This document shows, in pieces, positions 8,934 to 19,525 of a stretch of 64,000 nucleotides of DNA. The stretch's first letter is position 1. Every line of letters starts with the position of its first letter. The position numbers and the translations under genes were made by a program. The stretch comes from Tenacibaculum sp. 1_MG-2023 (lineage in GTDB: Bacteria; Bacteroidota; Bacteroidia; Flavobacteriales; Flavobacteriaceae): positions 19,322 through 83,321 of the forward strand of contig NZ_JAUORH010000015.1 in assembly GCF_030547425.1 (NCBI RefSeq). The letters run 5' to 3'. The notes beneath the pieces are model-generated. The model was not told the origin of the DNA and ran no database searches. It saw only the letters and a list, made by a program, of their open reading frames with translations.

Positions 8934-9275
8934 TTACATTCCGTAAACAGATTCTTTGTCAAATTTCTTTACTAACATGTAGTAAACTACAGCACGGTAC
9001 TTGTTTCTTTCAGACTTTCCAATTCTCTCCATAACTTCTCCAATAGCCTTATCTAATTCAGGTCCATCAGCTAAACCTAACTTTTTCATTAAGAAATTTT
9101 TCTTAACGGTTTCCAGTTCTTTAGGATCACTACCAGATACAGTTTCAGCATCATTTTTATAAATAGAAGGTCCTAATCCTTTTGTAACAGCAGTTAATAA
9201 ATCAGTGTTAGAACGGATATCTCTATCGTCCATAAATTTTTTATAAAGCGCTACTTTTTCGTCAAATTTACTCAT
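8934..9275 (-). CDS. DUF2853 family protein
   Basis: A 113-residue soluble protein that matches my memory of the DUF2853 family (MSKFDEKVALYKKFMDD at the start, YYMLVKKFDKESVYGM at the end). It is mixed in charge, has no cysteine and is predicted mainly helical. It has a textbook promoter and terminator and so forms a single-gene unit. The function of the family is not known to me. Confidence 0.8.
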   Translation of the reverse strand: MSKFDEKVALYKKFMDDRDIRSNTDLLTAVTKGLGPSIYKNDAETVSGSDPKELETVKKNFLMKKLGLADGPELDKAIGEVMERIGKSERNKYRAVVYYMLVKKFDKESVYGM

Positions 9276-9315
9276 GATTTTTTGTTTAAAATTAGATATT
9301 AATTTTTAGTTCTTT

Positions 9316-9345
9316 CAAATATAGAAAAATAATTAATTCTTTCAA
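9316..9345 (-). promoter_or_regulatory. Promoter of the DUF2853-type gene
   Basis: On the minus strand TTG, 19 nt, TATATTTG, an exact match to the Bacteroidota consensus, 41 nt before the ATG. Confidence 0.75.
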
Positions 9346-9468
9346 ACAACTTAGTGTTAATAAGAAAGAGAGACAATATTGTTAATTAAATTGTTGAAAA
9401 GAAATAAACAGATAGGTAAATAGGTACTGTTCTTGTAGTAATTTTATATAAATTCAAATCTGTAGCCT

Positions 9469-10839
9469 ATGTCAATATCAAAATTTGAATCCATGTTGAA
9501 AACCAATGAGGTATATTTTTTTGATGCTGTAGAATTTGAAACAATTATAGAGCATTATTTAAATATAGGTAAACAGTCGTTGGCAAAAAAAGCTGTACAG
9601 CTAGGTTTGGAGCAGCACCCATCTTCAATTCAATTAAAATTAATGAAAGTAGAAATTTTAATTTTTGAAGACCAATTGCATGAAGCAATTAAGATGTTAT
9701 CTAATATTGAAGCTGTAGAACCTCATAACGACGAGGTTTTTATCCAAAAAGCAATTATTCTATCCAAAAAGAAAAAGCATACTGAAGCAATTGCAATTTT
9801 AAAAGAATCTTTACAGTATATAGAAGATCCATCTGATGTTTGGTCAATGATAGGTATGGAGTATTTATATCTTGATGATTTTGAAAATGCTCGCTTAAAT
9901 TTTGCTAAATGTATAGAGGTAGACTATGAAGATTATTCATCGTTATACAATATTGTGTATTGCTTTGATATGGAAGGTAGTCATAAAGACGCTATTAAAT
10001 TTTTAAATGCTTATTTAGATAAGAATCCTTACTGCGAAGTAGCATGGCATCAATTAGGAAAGCAATATTTTGAGTTAGGAATGTACAAAGAAGCATTAAC
10101 AGCTTTTGATTATGCAGTATTAATTGATGACAGTTTTATTGGAGGATATTTAGAAAAAGCAAAAACCTTAGAAGAGCTAAATCGTTACGAAGAAGCTATA
10201 GAAAATTACTTAGTAACATTAGAGTTAGACGATCCAACAGCTTATGCATACATAAGAATAGGAGAGTGTTATGAAAAGCTAAATAATACACAAACAGCTA
10301 TTCATTTTTATAAAAAAGCAGTGCACGAAGATCCTCTTTTAGATAGAGGTTGGATTTTACTAACGAATGCTTGTTATAATCAAGAGAACTATCAAAAGGC
10401 ATTATATTATATAAACAAAGCTATTCATATAGATGAAGCAAACGTTTTGTATTGGAGACGTTATGGAGATATCAATTTGAAGCTTAATTTTTATGAAGAA
10501 TCAGTTAAAGCTTTTAAAACTTGTTTGTCGTTAGGTGATAAAGAAATTGAAATATATGTAGCGTTGGCTGATATTTTATTGTTTTTAGGAGAGTTTAACG
10601 AAGCTCTTAAGGTATTAATTCAAGCAAAAAAGACATATAAAGAGTTTGCAGAAATAGAATATAGGCTTTGTGGGTTGTTTATGATTCTTGGTAAAGAAGA
10701 GTATAGTATAACACACCTAAAAAATGCTTTAGCGATTGATTTTGAATATTATACAATAATAAAAGAGTTGTATCCTTCTGTTTTTGAAAAAAACAGCATA
10801 CAAAAAATCATTTCTAATTACGATAAAGCGGTACAATAA
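9469..10839 (+). CDS. Tetratricopeptide repeat protein
   Basis: A 456-residue protein built almost wholly of tandem TPR units, for example ALTAFDYAVLIDDSFIGGYL and AIHFYKKAVHEDPLLDRGWI. There are about ten repeats of 34 residues. No signal peptide is seen, so it is a cytosolic scaffold. It stands alone with 193 nt of upstream sequence and a convergent neighbour. The partner is unknown. Confidence 0.9.
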   Translation: MSISKFESMLKTNEVYFFDAVEFETIIEHYLNIGKQSLAKKAVQLGLEQHPSSIQLKLMKVEILIFEDQLHEAIKMLSNIEAVEPHNDEVFIQKAIILSKKKKHTEAIAILKESLQYIEDPSDVWSMIGMEYLYLDDFENARLNFAKCIEVDYEDYSSLYNIVYCFDMEGSHKDAIKFLNAYLDKNPYCEVAWHQLGKQYFELGMYKEALTAFDYAVLIDDSFIGGYLEKAKTLEELNRYEEAIENYLVTLELDDPTAYAYIRIGECYEKLNNTQTAIHFYKKAVHEDPLLDRGWILLTNACYNQENYQKALYYINKAIHIDEANVLYWRRYGDINLKLNFYEESVKAFKTCLSLGDKEIEIYVALADILLFLGEFNEALKVLIQAKKTYKEFAEIEYRLCGLFMILGKEEYSITHLKNALAIDFEYYTIIKELYPSVFEKNSIQKIISNYDKAVQ

Positions 10840-10871
10840 ATACTTTAGAGTGTTATATTAACTGATATGTA

Positions 10872-12602
10872 TTAGGAAACAAACTTCCAAATCTTTTTTA
10901 GAATTAAAATACAAATTAGAGTAATTATCGAAAGTGTAATTGCAAGAATCATTTCACCATAAATCCAGTTTCCAGTGGCGAATAAGAAACTGTACACACC
11001 AATTATTCCAGTTACAAATCCAACAATTTTAAATCCAACATTTTTAAATTTATTTTCTCCTTTAAAAATAAGATTGTCAAATTTTTCTAATGTTTTAGCA
11101 TCTGTAGGTTGTGTTAAAAGAGTTACAATAACCCATCCAATAGTTGTGACAAAAACACCGATGATTAACTGCCAATATCCAGCAATTTCTATGATTGGGG
11201 TTTCTATTTTTTTGTTGATAAAAAAGAATACAGCAATAATAAAAGAAATAGCCATAGCAGCAATTTCACTGTATGGGTTTATTCTACTCCAAAACCAACG
11301 TAAAATAAACAATAGCCCTGTACCAGCACCAATTTGTAGCAATAAATCGAAAACACTTTTAGCCGATTGTAAATAGAAAGAAAATAACGCAGCACAAAGC
11401 ATTAGCAATACAGTTGATATTCTACCAACTACAACTTTTTGTTTTTCAGAAGCTTTTTTATTGATAAACCTACTATAAAAATCATTTACTATATATGAGC
11501 TTCCCCAATTCAGTTGGGTAGAAATTGTACTCATAAAAGCAGCTATTAACGAAGTTAATACAATTCCTAATAAGCCAGCAGGTAAATAGGTCATCATTGC
11601 TGCATAACCAACATCATGACCTTGCATTTCAGCTGTTAAACTAGGAAAAGCTTGATTCATACTATCTAAACTCGGAAAGATAATTAATGAAGCAAGTCCT
11701 ACAATAATCCATGGCCAAGGACGTAAAGCGTAATGAGCGAAATTAAAAAATAAAGTAGCCCACGTTGCATTTTTTTCGTCTTTAGCAGCCAACATTCGTT
11801 GTGCAATATAACCACCACCACCGGGTTCAGCACCTGGATACCAAGTACTCCACCATTGTACAGCGAAAGGGATTATAAACAAGGTAATAAGAGCCTCTTT
11901 ATCCGAAAAATCAGGAAGCATTGCTAGTTTATCACTCACGTTGGGGTGTGTTAATAAATTTGAAAGGCCGTTGATTTCAGGCAAATTTATAATATATATA
12001 GTTGCCCAGACTGAACCAACCATAGCAATTAAAAACTGAATAAAATCAGTAAGTAATACACCTTTTAACCCTCCTAAAGAGGAATAAATAACTACAATTA
12101 TAGATGAGTATAACAGCATTTCTCCTTGAGAAATTCCTAATAAAATATTGGCAATTTTGGCACCTGCTAAACATACACCAGCCATGGTAATTACATTGAA
12201 AATAACTCCTAAATAAATAGCTCTAAAACCTCTTAAAAAGCTAGCCATTTTACCAGAGTACCGCAATTCATAAAATTCTAAATCTGTTGTAATTCCTGAT
12301 TTTCTCCACAATTTAGCATAAAAAAATACGGTTAACATCCCTGTAAGTAGGAGTGCCCACCAAACCCAGTTTCCTGAAACACCATTTTTTCTAACTAATT
12401 CAGTTACTAATCCAGGAGTATCTGCGGCAAAAGTAGTTGCTACCATAGAAACACCTAATAACCACCAAGGCATGTTTCTTCCTGATAAAAAGAATTCAGA
12501 ACTATTCTTACCTGCTGATTTTGAAGCCCAAATTCCGATGAATAAGGATATAATAAAGAAGGCAACTATAATTATAAAATCTAAACTACTTAAATTAACC
12601 AT
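10872..12602 (-). CDS. Sodium:solute symporter (SSS family)
   Basis: A 576-residue, very hydrophobic protein with about 13-14 membrane helices. The N-terminus has the SSS pattern FFLSGRNMPWWLLGVSMVAT. Such carriers take up sugars, amino sugars or sialic acid with Na+. It is the last gene on the minus side of the amino-sugar locus, next to its two-component system. I infer that it carries GlcNAc or small chito-oligosaccharides across the inner membrane, since no other inner-membrane sugar carrier is in the locus. Substrate specificity is not provable from sequence. Confidence 0.85.
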   Translation of the reverse strand: MVNLSSLDFIIIVAFFIISLFIGIWASKSAGKNSSEFFLSGRNMPWWLLGVSMVATTFAADTPGLVTELVRKNGVSGNWVWWALLLTGMLTVFFYAKLWRKSGITTDLEFYELRYSGKMASFLRGFRAIYLGVIFNVITMAGVCLAGAKIANILLGISQGEMLLYSSIIVVIYSSLGGLKGVLLTDFIQFLIAMVGSVWATIYIINLPEINGLSNLLTHPNVSDKLAMLPDFSDKEALITLFIIPFAVQWWSTWYPGAEPGGGGYIAQRMLAAKDEKNATWATLFFNFAHYALRPWPWIIVGLASLIIFPSLDSMNQAFPSLTAEMQGHDVGYAAMMTYLPAGLLGIVLTSLIAAFMSTISTQLNWGSSYIVNDFYSRFINKKASEKQKVVVGRISTVLLMLCAALFSFYLQSAKSVFDLLLQIGAGTGLLFILRWFWSRINPYSEIAAMAISFIIAVFFFINKKIETPIIEIAGYWQLIIGVFVTTIGWVIVTLLTQPTDAKTLEKFDNLIFKGENKFKNVGFKIVGFVTGIIGVYSFLFATGNWIYGEMILAITLSIITLICILILKKIWKFVS

Positions 12603-12698
12603 GAATTTATTTTTGGCTTAAACTTAATTAAATTTTGTTAGTCACATAAAAAAAAATCTACTAAATACATCGTTAGGTTGTTAAACAGCATAAAACTA

Positions 12699-13409
12699 TT
12701 AATTATTGTTATTTGCATTTAAAATAACCTGTTTTGTGTTTGAGAGGTATTTACGCCCTATAGGAATTCGTTTCTTATTTATTGTTAAAGAGTTTCCTTC
12801 TACATAATTTATTTTATCTATTGAAATTGTGTATGAGCGGTGTATTCTTAGAAAGAGGTCGTTAGGTAACTCTTCTGAAATACTGGTTAGGGATTTATGC
12901 ACAATATGATTATCGGTGGTAGTGCTAACTTTTATGTAGTCTTTTAAACTTTCTATGTATAGAATGTCTTTATATTTAACCTTAACGAGCTTTTTATCGA
13001 CTTTTAGAAAGATATAAGCATCGTTTTTTTGCGAACTATTATAGTTAATATTAGAAATACGTTGAGTAAGTTTATTAACTGTTTTTAAAAAACGATTAAA
13101 AGGAATTGGTTTAACTAAGTAATCGAGAGCATCAAGTTCGTATGCATCTATCGCAAACTCTCTATATGCGGTAGTTATTACTACATGAGATTTTAATGTT
13201 ATATTTTTTATAAACTCTATACCATTCATTTTAGGCATATTAATGTCTAGAAAAATGACATCTATATTTTCATTTTCAATAACTTCAATAGCATCTATGG
13301 GGTTGTTAAAAGTACTAACAATGCTAAAATTTTTAAATTTCTCTAAGTGTTTTTGAATAACTTTAATAGCAAAAGGCTCATCATCAATTATAATAGTATT
13401 AATTTTCAC
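12699..13409 (-). CDS. LytTR-family response regulator
   Basis: A 236-residue regulator with an N-terminal receiver domain and a C-terminal LytTR DNA-binding domain. In the receiver, Asp9/Asp10 and the phospho-acceptor Asp55 in FLDINMPKMNG are present. In the LytTR domain, KYKDILYIESLKDYIKV and FLRIHRSYTIS are typical. It starts 2 nt after the stop of the kinase gene. Its place between a symporter and a SusC gene suggests that it controls this amino-sugar locus; the binding site was not located. Confidence 0.9.
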   Translation of the reverse strand: MKINTIIIDDEPFAIKVIQKHLEKFKNFSIVSTFNNPIDAIEVIENENIDVIFLDINMPKMNGIEFIKNITLKSHVVITTAYREFAIDAYELDALDYLVKPIPFNRFLKTVNKLTQRISNINYNSSQKNDAYIFLKVDKKLVKVKYKDILYIESLKDYIKVSTTTDNHIVHKSLTSISEELPNDLFLRIHRSYTISIDKINYVEGNSLTINKKRIPIGRKYLSNTKQVILNANNNN

Positions 13410-13411
13410 TT

Positions 13412-14464
13412 TTATAATGGTATATTTAGGGTTACACAGTAATTATTTTCATTTTTTGAAAAAGATAAGTCGTAGTTGTTTTTGTAAAGTAAGTTTAATC
13501 TTCTCTTAGTATTTATATTTCCAATACCACTTTTTTCACTATTCTTAAACAAGCTATCTTTTTCATAAGAGTTTTTTATTGAAAACAGTAATCGGTTTTC
13601 AGGTTGTTTTTCGATACTAATGTATATATAAAAGTTGGGACTATCTTTATTTCCATGTTTAAAACTATTTTCAATAAATGATAAAAAAATGAGTGGAGGT
13701 ATTTTTACATTATCTATTTTTCCACCAATTTCAATATTTATTATTGCATTTTCATGACACCTTAATCTTTCTAAATCGATATAGTTTTGAATGTGTTGTA
13801 TTTCATTAAGTAGTTTTACTTTCGGTTTTGTTGCATCATAAATAACATACTGGATTATATTAGATAATTTTAAAACGACTTCTGATGCTTTTTCAGATTG
13901 TTCTAATGTAAGTGCGTATAAATTATTTAATGTATTAAAGAAAAAATGGGGTTGTATTTGTGTTTTTAAAAAATTAAGCTCACTTTTTAATTGTTCTTTT
14001 TGTAAAGTAGCAATCCTTTTCTTTTGATAAACCCAGTCTATTGTAAATTTAATAGCAGTAGCTAAAGCAAGTACATAAAGTTCGCCTAAAGTAACAGCAA
14101 TAATATGATTAAACGTGAAAGCTTGTTGATGACCATCAGATTCTGGCCAGATGTTTTTTGTAACTAATAAATAATTTAACCCTGTTCGAATTATATATAA
14201 AAAGCCTAGTGAAGCGATTAATAAAAAAATATAAGTTTTATATTTTTTTTTGGCTAAAAAATTAGGAACAAGGAAGTATATGCTTGTGTAAACAAGAATA
14301 ATATGTAGAGGGAATTCAATTAAATTTGATTTAAGAGAATACCAATAATCTCCAAAATAGCTCCCCCATCTAATTACATTAAAGCAAAAATAACTAACCC
14401 AAAAAATAACATGATATTTTCTTGGTATGGTTTTATTATTTTTTAAAGAAGCAAATGATTTCAT
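13412..14464 (-). CDS. LytS-type sensor histidine kinase
   Basis: A 350-residue membrane kinase. The first 150 residues hold about four membrane helices, then comes a short coiled coil. The phospho-acceptor block IQPHFFFNTLNNLYAL sits near residue 174, and the ATP-binding N-box is in PPLIFLSFIENSFKHG. Kinases of this type pair with LytTR regulators, as here. There is no large periplasmic sensor domain, so the signal is probably read in or near the membrane. Confidence 0.9.
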   Translation of the reverse strand: MKSFASLKNNKTIPRKYHVIFWVSYFCFNVIRWGSYFGDYWYSLKSNLIEFPLHIILVYTSIYFLVPNFLAKKKYKTYIFLLIASLGFLYIIRTGLNYLLVTKNIWPESDGHQQAFTFNHIIAVTLGELYVLALATAIKFTIDWVYQKKRIATLQKEQLKSELNFLKTQIQPHFFFNTLNNLYALTLEQSEKASEVVLKLSNIIQYVIYDATKPKVKLLNEIQHIQNYIDLERLRCHENAIINIEIGGKIDNVKIPPLIFLSFIENSFKHGNKDSPNFYIYISIEKQPENRLLFSIKNSYEKDSLFKNSEKSGIGNINTKRRLNLLYKNNYDLSFSKNENNYCVTLNIPL

Positions 14465-14645
14465 TTTATAAAAATCATGAAAGTAGCTATTTTAAGTTAT
14501 ATCAAATAATTTTTGTTAAAAAAAACGCAAAAGTTTAAAAAAAAGTGTCGTTTGTTGTTTTTTTTGTGTTGTTGGTATATTATTTTTTCCAGAAAAAGAA
14601 TTAAACATACATTTAACTTAAATTTTTTTTTAATTAACCACTCAT

Positions 14646-17600
14646 ATGAAAAAAAATAAAATACTACTGTTCTTTTGGGGTTTTATGTTGTTTAGTATAA
14701 TTATTACCGCACAAGAAAGAGCAATAATAGGTAAGGTAACATCTGCGACTGATGGTTTGCCTTTACTAGGGGTAAATGTAATTGTTAAAGGAACAACAAA
14801 AGGAACCGAAGCTGATTTTAATGGTAAGTATACTATAAAAGCGTCAAAAGGAAATATTTTAGTTTTTTCTTTTGTTGGAATGAAAAAGTTAGAGGTTGTA
14901 GTAGATAACAATATAATAAATGTAGTCTTAGAAGAATCGAATCTGTTAGAAGAAGTTGTTGTAACAGCGTTGGGTATTAAAAAAGAATCAAAAAAATTAG
15001 GTTATTCTTTACAAACTATAAAAAGTAAAGACCTAAACAAAGTTAAAACAACCAACATAACAAACTCTTTATCAGGAAAGGTTACTGGTGTTCAGATAAA
15101 TCAAAACGGTTCAGGAGCAGCAGGTTCTGCATCTATAAATATTAGAGGAGTTTCTTCTTTAGTGTCAAACAATCCACTTATTGTAATAGATGGAGTTATC
15201 GTAGATAATACAGGTTTAGGACAAGGAAGCTTTACTGGTGGACTTGATTATGGTAATGCTTTAGCAGATATTAACCCAGAAGATGTTCAAAGTATAAATG
15301 TATTAAAAGGAGGTAACGCAACGGCTCTTTATGGCTATAGAGGAGCGAGTGGAGTTATTGTAGTAACAACAAAAGGAGGAAAAGAAGGTAAGGTAAAGAT
15401 TGATTTTAGTTCTAGCACAACGCTTGATAATGTTTTAGTAGCTCCTAGATTACAAAATAGTTATGGACAAGGGACATACAATGCAGCTACAAATTCGTTA
15501 GAATATGATATTACTAGATCGGGAAGCTGGGGACCAAAATTAGATGGTTCTCAAAGGATGAGGTTTGATGGAGTAGGAACCGATGTTTATAAAGCAACTC
15601 CAAATAGCTTTAAAGATTTTTACAAAACAGGGTCAACTTTTATAAATTCAATAAGTGCATCAGGAGGAAATAAAGTATCTAACTATAGGTTATCTTATAC
15701 TAACTTAACTAATGCTCCAGTACTAAGAGGTAGTGACTTTGAAAGAAATAGTGTTTTGTTAAATACTTTTACCAATATAACAGATAAATTAAAAGTACAA
15801 GCTAAAATTTCATACATAAATAATAAAGCTACTAATAGACCAGATATTACAGATGGGCAAGCTAATACAGTGAGAGGATTAATTTTAAAACCTCGTAATA
15901 TATCTAATCAAATACTCTCTAAAAATTATATAAAGTTAGATGGAAGACCAAATAATTACGGAGGCGGAGCTTTTACAATGAACCCTTATTATGCAGTAAA
16001 CACTAAAATAAATGAAGATAATAAAAATAGGTTTACAGGGTTGTTAAATGCAACATATCAGGTAACAGAAAACTTATCAGCCACTGCAAGATACTCGAGA
16101 GATCAAAGTAATTATACAGCATCAATTTATCAACCTATAGGAGCCTTTGATATTGCACCAACAGGAGGATTAGAAGAAATAACAAATCAAACGGTTTTAA
16201 ATAACTTAGATTTAATGATGTTTTATAACGGTAATATAACCGATAAACTATCACTAGACGCAACTTTTGGGTTCAATACTGTTGAAACTAATTCAAAAAC
16301 AAATAGAACAGAAGCTAATGATTTGTTAGATGAAGATTTATTTTCAATAAATAATTTTACTTATAAGAGTGTTTCTACATTTTTAAATAGAACAAAATCT
16401 CAATCATTATTTGGAAGCGTTCAATTAGGGTATAACAATTATGCATTTATAGAACTTACAGCTAGAAATGATTGGAGTTCTACTTTACCAGAGGAAAATG
16501 CTTCATTCTTTTACCCATCAATAGGAACTAGCTTTTTGTTAGGTGAAATTTTTAATATTAAAACAGAAAAAATAAATAGATTAAAGTTAAGGGCAAGTGC
16601 AGCAAGAACAGGTAATGCTACATTACCTCATTTATTAAGCTCTGTTTTTACAGTTACTTCAAAGCCTTATAACGGATTATCACTATTATATTTAGGTAAC
16701 TCTCAATTACCAGCAGGTGATGCTGAAGAAGGAGCTTCACCAGGATACATCATACCTAACTCAAATTTAAAAGCAGAATTATCTACTGAATATGAAATAG
16801 GTTTAGATGCTAGCTTTTTTGAAAATAGATTAGGAATAGATTTTACTTATTACAATAAAGAAACTAAAAATCAAATATTACAAATATCATTACCAGCAAC
16901 TTCAGGAGCGCAAAGTAAGTTGATAAACGCAGGGTTAATTAGAAATAGCGGTTTAGAAATAGCTTTGACAGGTACACCTATAAAGAGTGAAAAATTTTCG
17001 TGGAATACAGCTATTAATTTTACAAAAAACGAAAACAGAATAGAAAAACTCGTTGATGGTCTTCCTTCAACGATACTAGCCCGTCAGTTTAATGATGTTA
17101 TTCAACTTGTAGCAACAGAAGGTAGTTTATATGGTGACCTAATAGGATCTACATTTAAAAGAGATAGTGATGGGAATAAAATTTATGATACTGGTGGACT
17201 GCCAATAGTAGGAGAAGAAGGAGTAATAGGAAACGTAACTCCAGATTTTTTAATGGGTATCACTAATACATTTACCTATAAAAATTTTGAATTAGATTTC
17301 TTAATAGATATACGTTCAGGCGGAGATGTTTTCTCTTTTACAGATCGATTAGCAGGAGTACAAGGAACCGATGAAATAACATTAAAAGGAAGAGCTTTTT
17401 ATGAAGGAGGTCAAGGAATTCTTGTGCCTGAAGGAACAACTATTGAAGGAGGAGCTTTACCGTCAGATATAGTTGCTAGAGGAGTAGATCCACAAACTTA
17501 TTACAATAGGTTAGGGAATATTTCAGAAAACTGGATTTCTGATGCAAGTTTTGTAAAATTAAGACAGTTGTCACTTACTTATAATTTGTCTCCCAAGTTT

Positions 17601-17783
17601 TTAAAGAAATTTTCAATTTCAAAGGCATCAATAAGTTATGTAGGAAGAAATTTAGCAATACTTCATAAGAACACAAGAAACTTTGATCCAGAAGTAGGGT
17701 TTAATACGGCGATTCAAGGAATTGAGTTTTTTGATATGCCCTCTACTTCAAGTCATGGGTTAAAATTAGCAGTATCCTTTTAA
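14646..17783 (+). CDS. SusC-type TonB-dependent outer-membrane transporter
   Basis: A 1045-residue outer-membrane protein of the SusC/RagA group. It has a signal peptide (to about residue 23), a carboxypeptidase-regulatory-like beta-sandwich (about 26-95), the linking block LLEEVVVTALG, a plug domain and a long beta-barrel that ends in KLAVSF with a terminal aromatic residue. It is the first gene of the locus plus strand and is followed by its SusD partner after 20 nt. The neighbours (hexosaminidase, amino-sugar kinase, deaminase) point to chitin-derived or GlcNAc-containing oligosaccharides as the cargo. Confidence 0.95.
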   Translation: MKKNKILLFFWGFMLFSIIITAQERAIIGKVTSATDGLPLLGVNVIVKGTTKGTEADFNGKYTIKASKGNILVFSFVGMKKLEVVVDNNIINVVLEESNLLEEVVVTALGIKKESKKLGYSLQTIKSKDLNKVKTTNITNSLSGKVTGVQINQNGSGAAGSASINIRGVSSLVSNNPLIVIDGVIVDNTGLGQGSFTGGLDYGNALADINPEDVQSINVLKGGNATALYGYRGASGVIVVTTKGGKEGKVKIDFSSSTTLDNVLVAPRLQNSYGQGTYNAATNSLEYDITRSGSWGPKLDGSQRMRFDGVGTDVYKATPNSFKDFYKTGSTFINSISASGGNKVSNYRLSYTNLTNAPVLRGSDFERNSVLLNTFTNITDKLKVQAKISYINNKATNRPDITDGQANTVRGLILKPRNISNQILSKNYIKLDGRPNNYGGGAFTMNPYYAVNTKINEDNKNRFTGLLNATYQVTENLSATARYSRDQSNYTASIYQPIGAFDIAPTGGLEEITNQTVLNNLDLMMFYNGNITDKLSLDATFGFNTVETNSKTNRTEANDLLDEDLFSINNFTYKSVSTFLNRTKSQSLFGSVQLGYNNYAFIELTARNDWSSTLPEENASFFYPSIGTSFLLGEIFNIKTEKINRLKLRASAARTGNATLPHLLSSVFTVTSKPYNGLSLLYLGNSQLPAGDAEEGASPGYIIPNSNLKAELSTEYEIGLDASFFENRLGIDFTYYNKETKNQILQISLPATSGAQSKLINAGLIRNSGLEIALTGTPIKSEKFSWNTAINFTKNENRIEKLVDGLPSTILARQFNDVIQLVATEGSLYGDLIGSTFKRDSDGNKIYDTGGLPIVGEEGVIGNVTPDFLMGITNTFTYKNFELDFLIDIRSGGDVFSFTDRLAGVQGTDEITLKGRAFYEGGQGILVPEGTTIEGGALPSDIVARGVDPQTYYNRLGNISENWISDASFVKLRQLSLTYNLSPKFLKKFSISKASISYVGRNLAILHKNTRNFDPEVGFNTAIQGIEFFDMPSTSSHGLKLAVSF

Positions 17784-17803
17784 AAAAACTATACTATAAA
17801 ATT

Positions 17804-19339
17804 ATGAACAATAGAAATAAAAAAAATAGTATTAAAATTACCTATATTGCTTTAATACTAATTGTAATAGCTTCAACCTTTTCTTGTACAAGTGATTTTG
17901 AAGAAATAAACAGAAACCCGAATTTACCAACCAATGCAAGAGCAGAAAATCTTTTAGGAGGAGTTCAGTATTTTACATTTGCAGAACCTAGGTTTGTATC
18001 ATGGAGAGGGAACTTACTGTATACTTCTCAATTTTCACACCAATTTACAACAAATGTTCAAGGTACTTGGTGGGCAGGTGTTGATAGTTATAAAAATGAT
18101 CAAGGTTGGACTAATGGTGTTTTTGATCAACCATATAAAAAAAGTAGCATTAATCTAAGAGCTCTATTAATAGAGTATCAAGATCTTAACGATATACAAG
18201 GTATGGCCATCACAAGAATAATGATGTCTATGTTTACTCAAAAAATGACAGATATTTTTGGAAACGTACCTCACAAAGAAATAATAGTTCCTCAAATAGA
18301 AGTATTAAATCCAAAATATGAAACCCAAAAAGAAATCTATAAATTTATATTAGAAGACTTGAAAGAACAGATGAATATTATTGGAGCTTCTACAGAAACT
18401 ATTAATGGAGCAAAAGGAGATTTTATTTATCAAGGAGATCCACAAAAATGGAAAGTCTTAGCAAATACATTACGTTTAAGGATGGCTTTGAGAAGTAGAG
18501 ATGTATTTATAGCAGACGGAGAGTCGAGTTTTATTGATGCGGTTATCAACGATTGTTTAGTAAACCCATTAATAGATGATATTAATGAAGCTACTCTTGA
18601 AAGGTCGAAAGAACCTTTAATTAATGCAAATTTAGATGGAGGTTTTGAAGATGTTTATTGGGGCTTTGCCGGTTTAGGTTCTAAATGGGTGCCAACCGAA
18701 CGTTATGTAAGTTTATTAAGAGATAATAATGATCCAAGATTAGGAGAAATTTTTACAGAAGCAGAAAATGGTGGATATAAAGGTAGTTTTGTGAATATAC
18801 GTACAGCTCCAGAATGGGAAGACATGGCAAAACCTAGCGAAAAAATTATAGGCAAAGGATTGAGTGATTTAAAAGATCAAGTAAACGTAATGGTTTTAAC
18901 AGCAGCAGAGTCTAACTTTTTGCAAGCAGAAGCAGCTTTGTTAGGTTATGCAGGAAATGCAAATGCATCTTATCAAGCAGGAATTTCATCTAGCATACGT
19001 TTTTGGGGAGCTGAAGTAGGAACCTTTATTGCAAGTGAACCTATAGCAACATTATCAGGAAGTAACGAAGAGCAGTTAACACAAGTATATAACCAACGTT
19101 GGTTAGCTTCGTTAACAAATGGTTACGAAAGTTGGAGTTTGGTAAGAAGAACAAATTTAATACCACAAATTACAGATAACACTAATTATTGGGTTTCTCA
19201 ACCAAATAACGGTAATGTGCCAAATAGGTTACCGTATTCTTCAACAGAAAAGACATTAAATAAAGAAAATATTACAGCTGCAATACAGCAACAAGGGCCA
19301 GATGAAATGAATACTAAGTTATGGTGGGATATGGATTAA
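17804..19339 (+). CDS. SusD-like outer-membrane lipoprotein
   Basis: A 511-residue lipoprotein with a signal peptide and lipobox (ASTFSC, Cys near residue 28). The body resembles the SusD/RagB superfamily in length, in its helical TPR-like content and in C-terminal motifs such as QRWLASLTNGYESWSLVRRT. It caps the SusC channel and binds the glycan at the cell surface. A strong terminator follows, so susC-susD form a two-gene transcript. Confidence 0.93.
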   Translation: MNNRNKKNSIKITYIALILIVIASTFSCTSDFEEINRNPNLPTNARAENLLGGVQYFTFAEPRFVSWRGNLLYTSQFSHQFTTNVQGTWWAGVDSYKNDQGWTNGVFDQPYKKSSINLRALLIEYQDLNDIQGMAITRIMMSMFTQKMTDIFGNVPHKEIIVPQIEVLNPKYETQKEIYKFILEDLKEQMNIIGASTETINGAKGDFIYQGDPQKWKVLANTLRLRMALRSRDVFIADGESSFIDAVINDCLVNPLIDDINEATLERSKEPLINANLDGGFEDVYWGFAGLGSKWVPTERYVSLLRDNNDPRLGEIFTEAENGGYKGSFVNIRTAPEWEDMAKPSEKIIGKGLSDLKDQVNVMVLTAAESNFLQAEAALLGYAGNANASYQAGISSSIRFWGAEVGTFIASEPIATLSGSNEEQLTQVYNQRWLASLTNGYESWSLVRRTNLIPQITDNTNYWVSQPNNGNVPNRLPYSSTEKTLNKENITAAIQQQGPDEMNTKLWWDMD

Positions 19340-19407
19340 GAAAACTTTGTTTTAACTCCCTCTTTTGTAAATTATCTTAAATAATTTAAGGGTTTACAGT
19401 TAATTGT

Positions 19408-19446
19408 CAAGCGAGAATAATTAAACATATTCTCGCTTGTTTTTTG
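19408..19446 (+). terminator. Terminator after the susD-like gene
   Basis: A perfect 12-bp stem (CAAGCGAGAATA and its complement), 8-nt loop, then a T run. It separates uptake genes from the catabolic genes. Confidence 0.88.
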
Positions 19447-19525
19447 TCTAGTGTTTACTGCTTTTAGTCGAAAAAAAAGATGAAAAAGATAAGTAATAAA
19501 TACATTTACCTAAAAGACGAAAACC

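Noticed and set aside
10975..11376. Open frame of 133 codons on the plus strand
   Set aside because: It is antisense to the symporter; its composition mirrors the helices of that gene.
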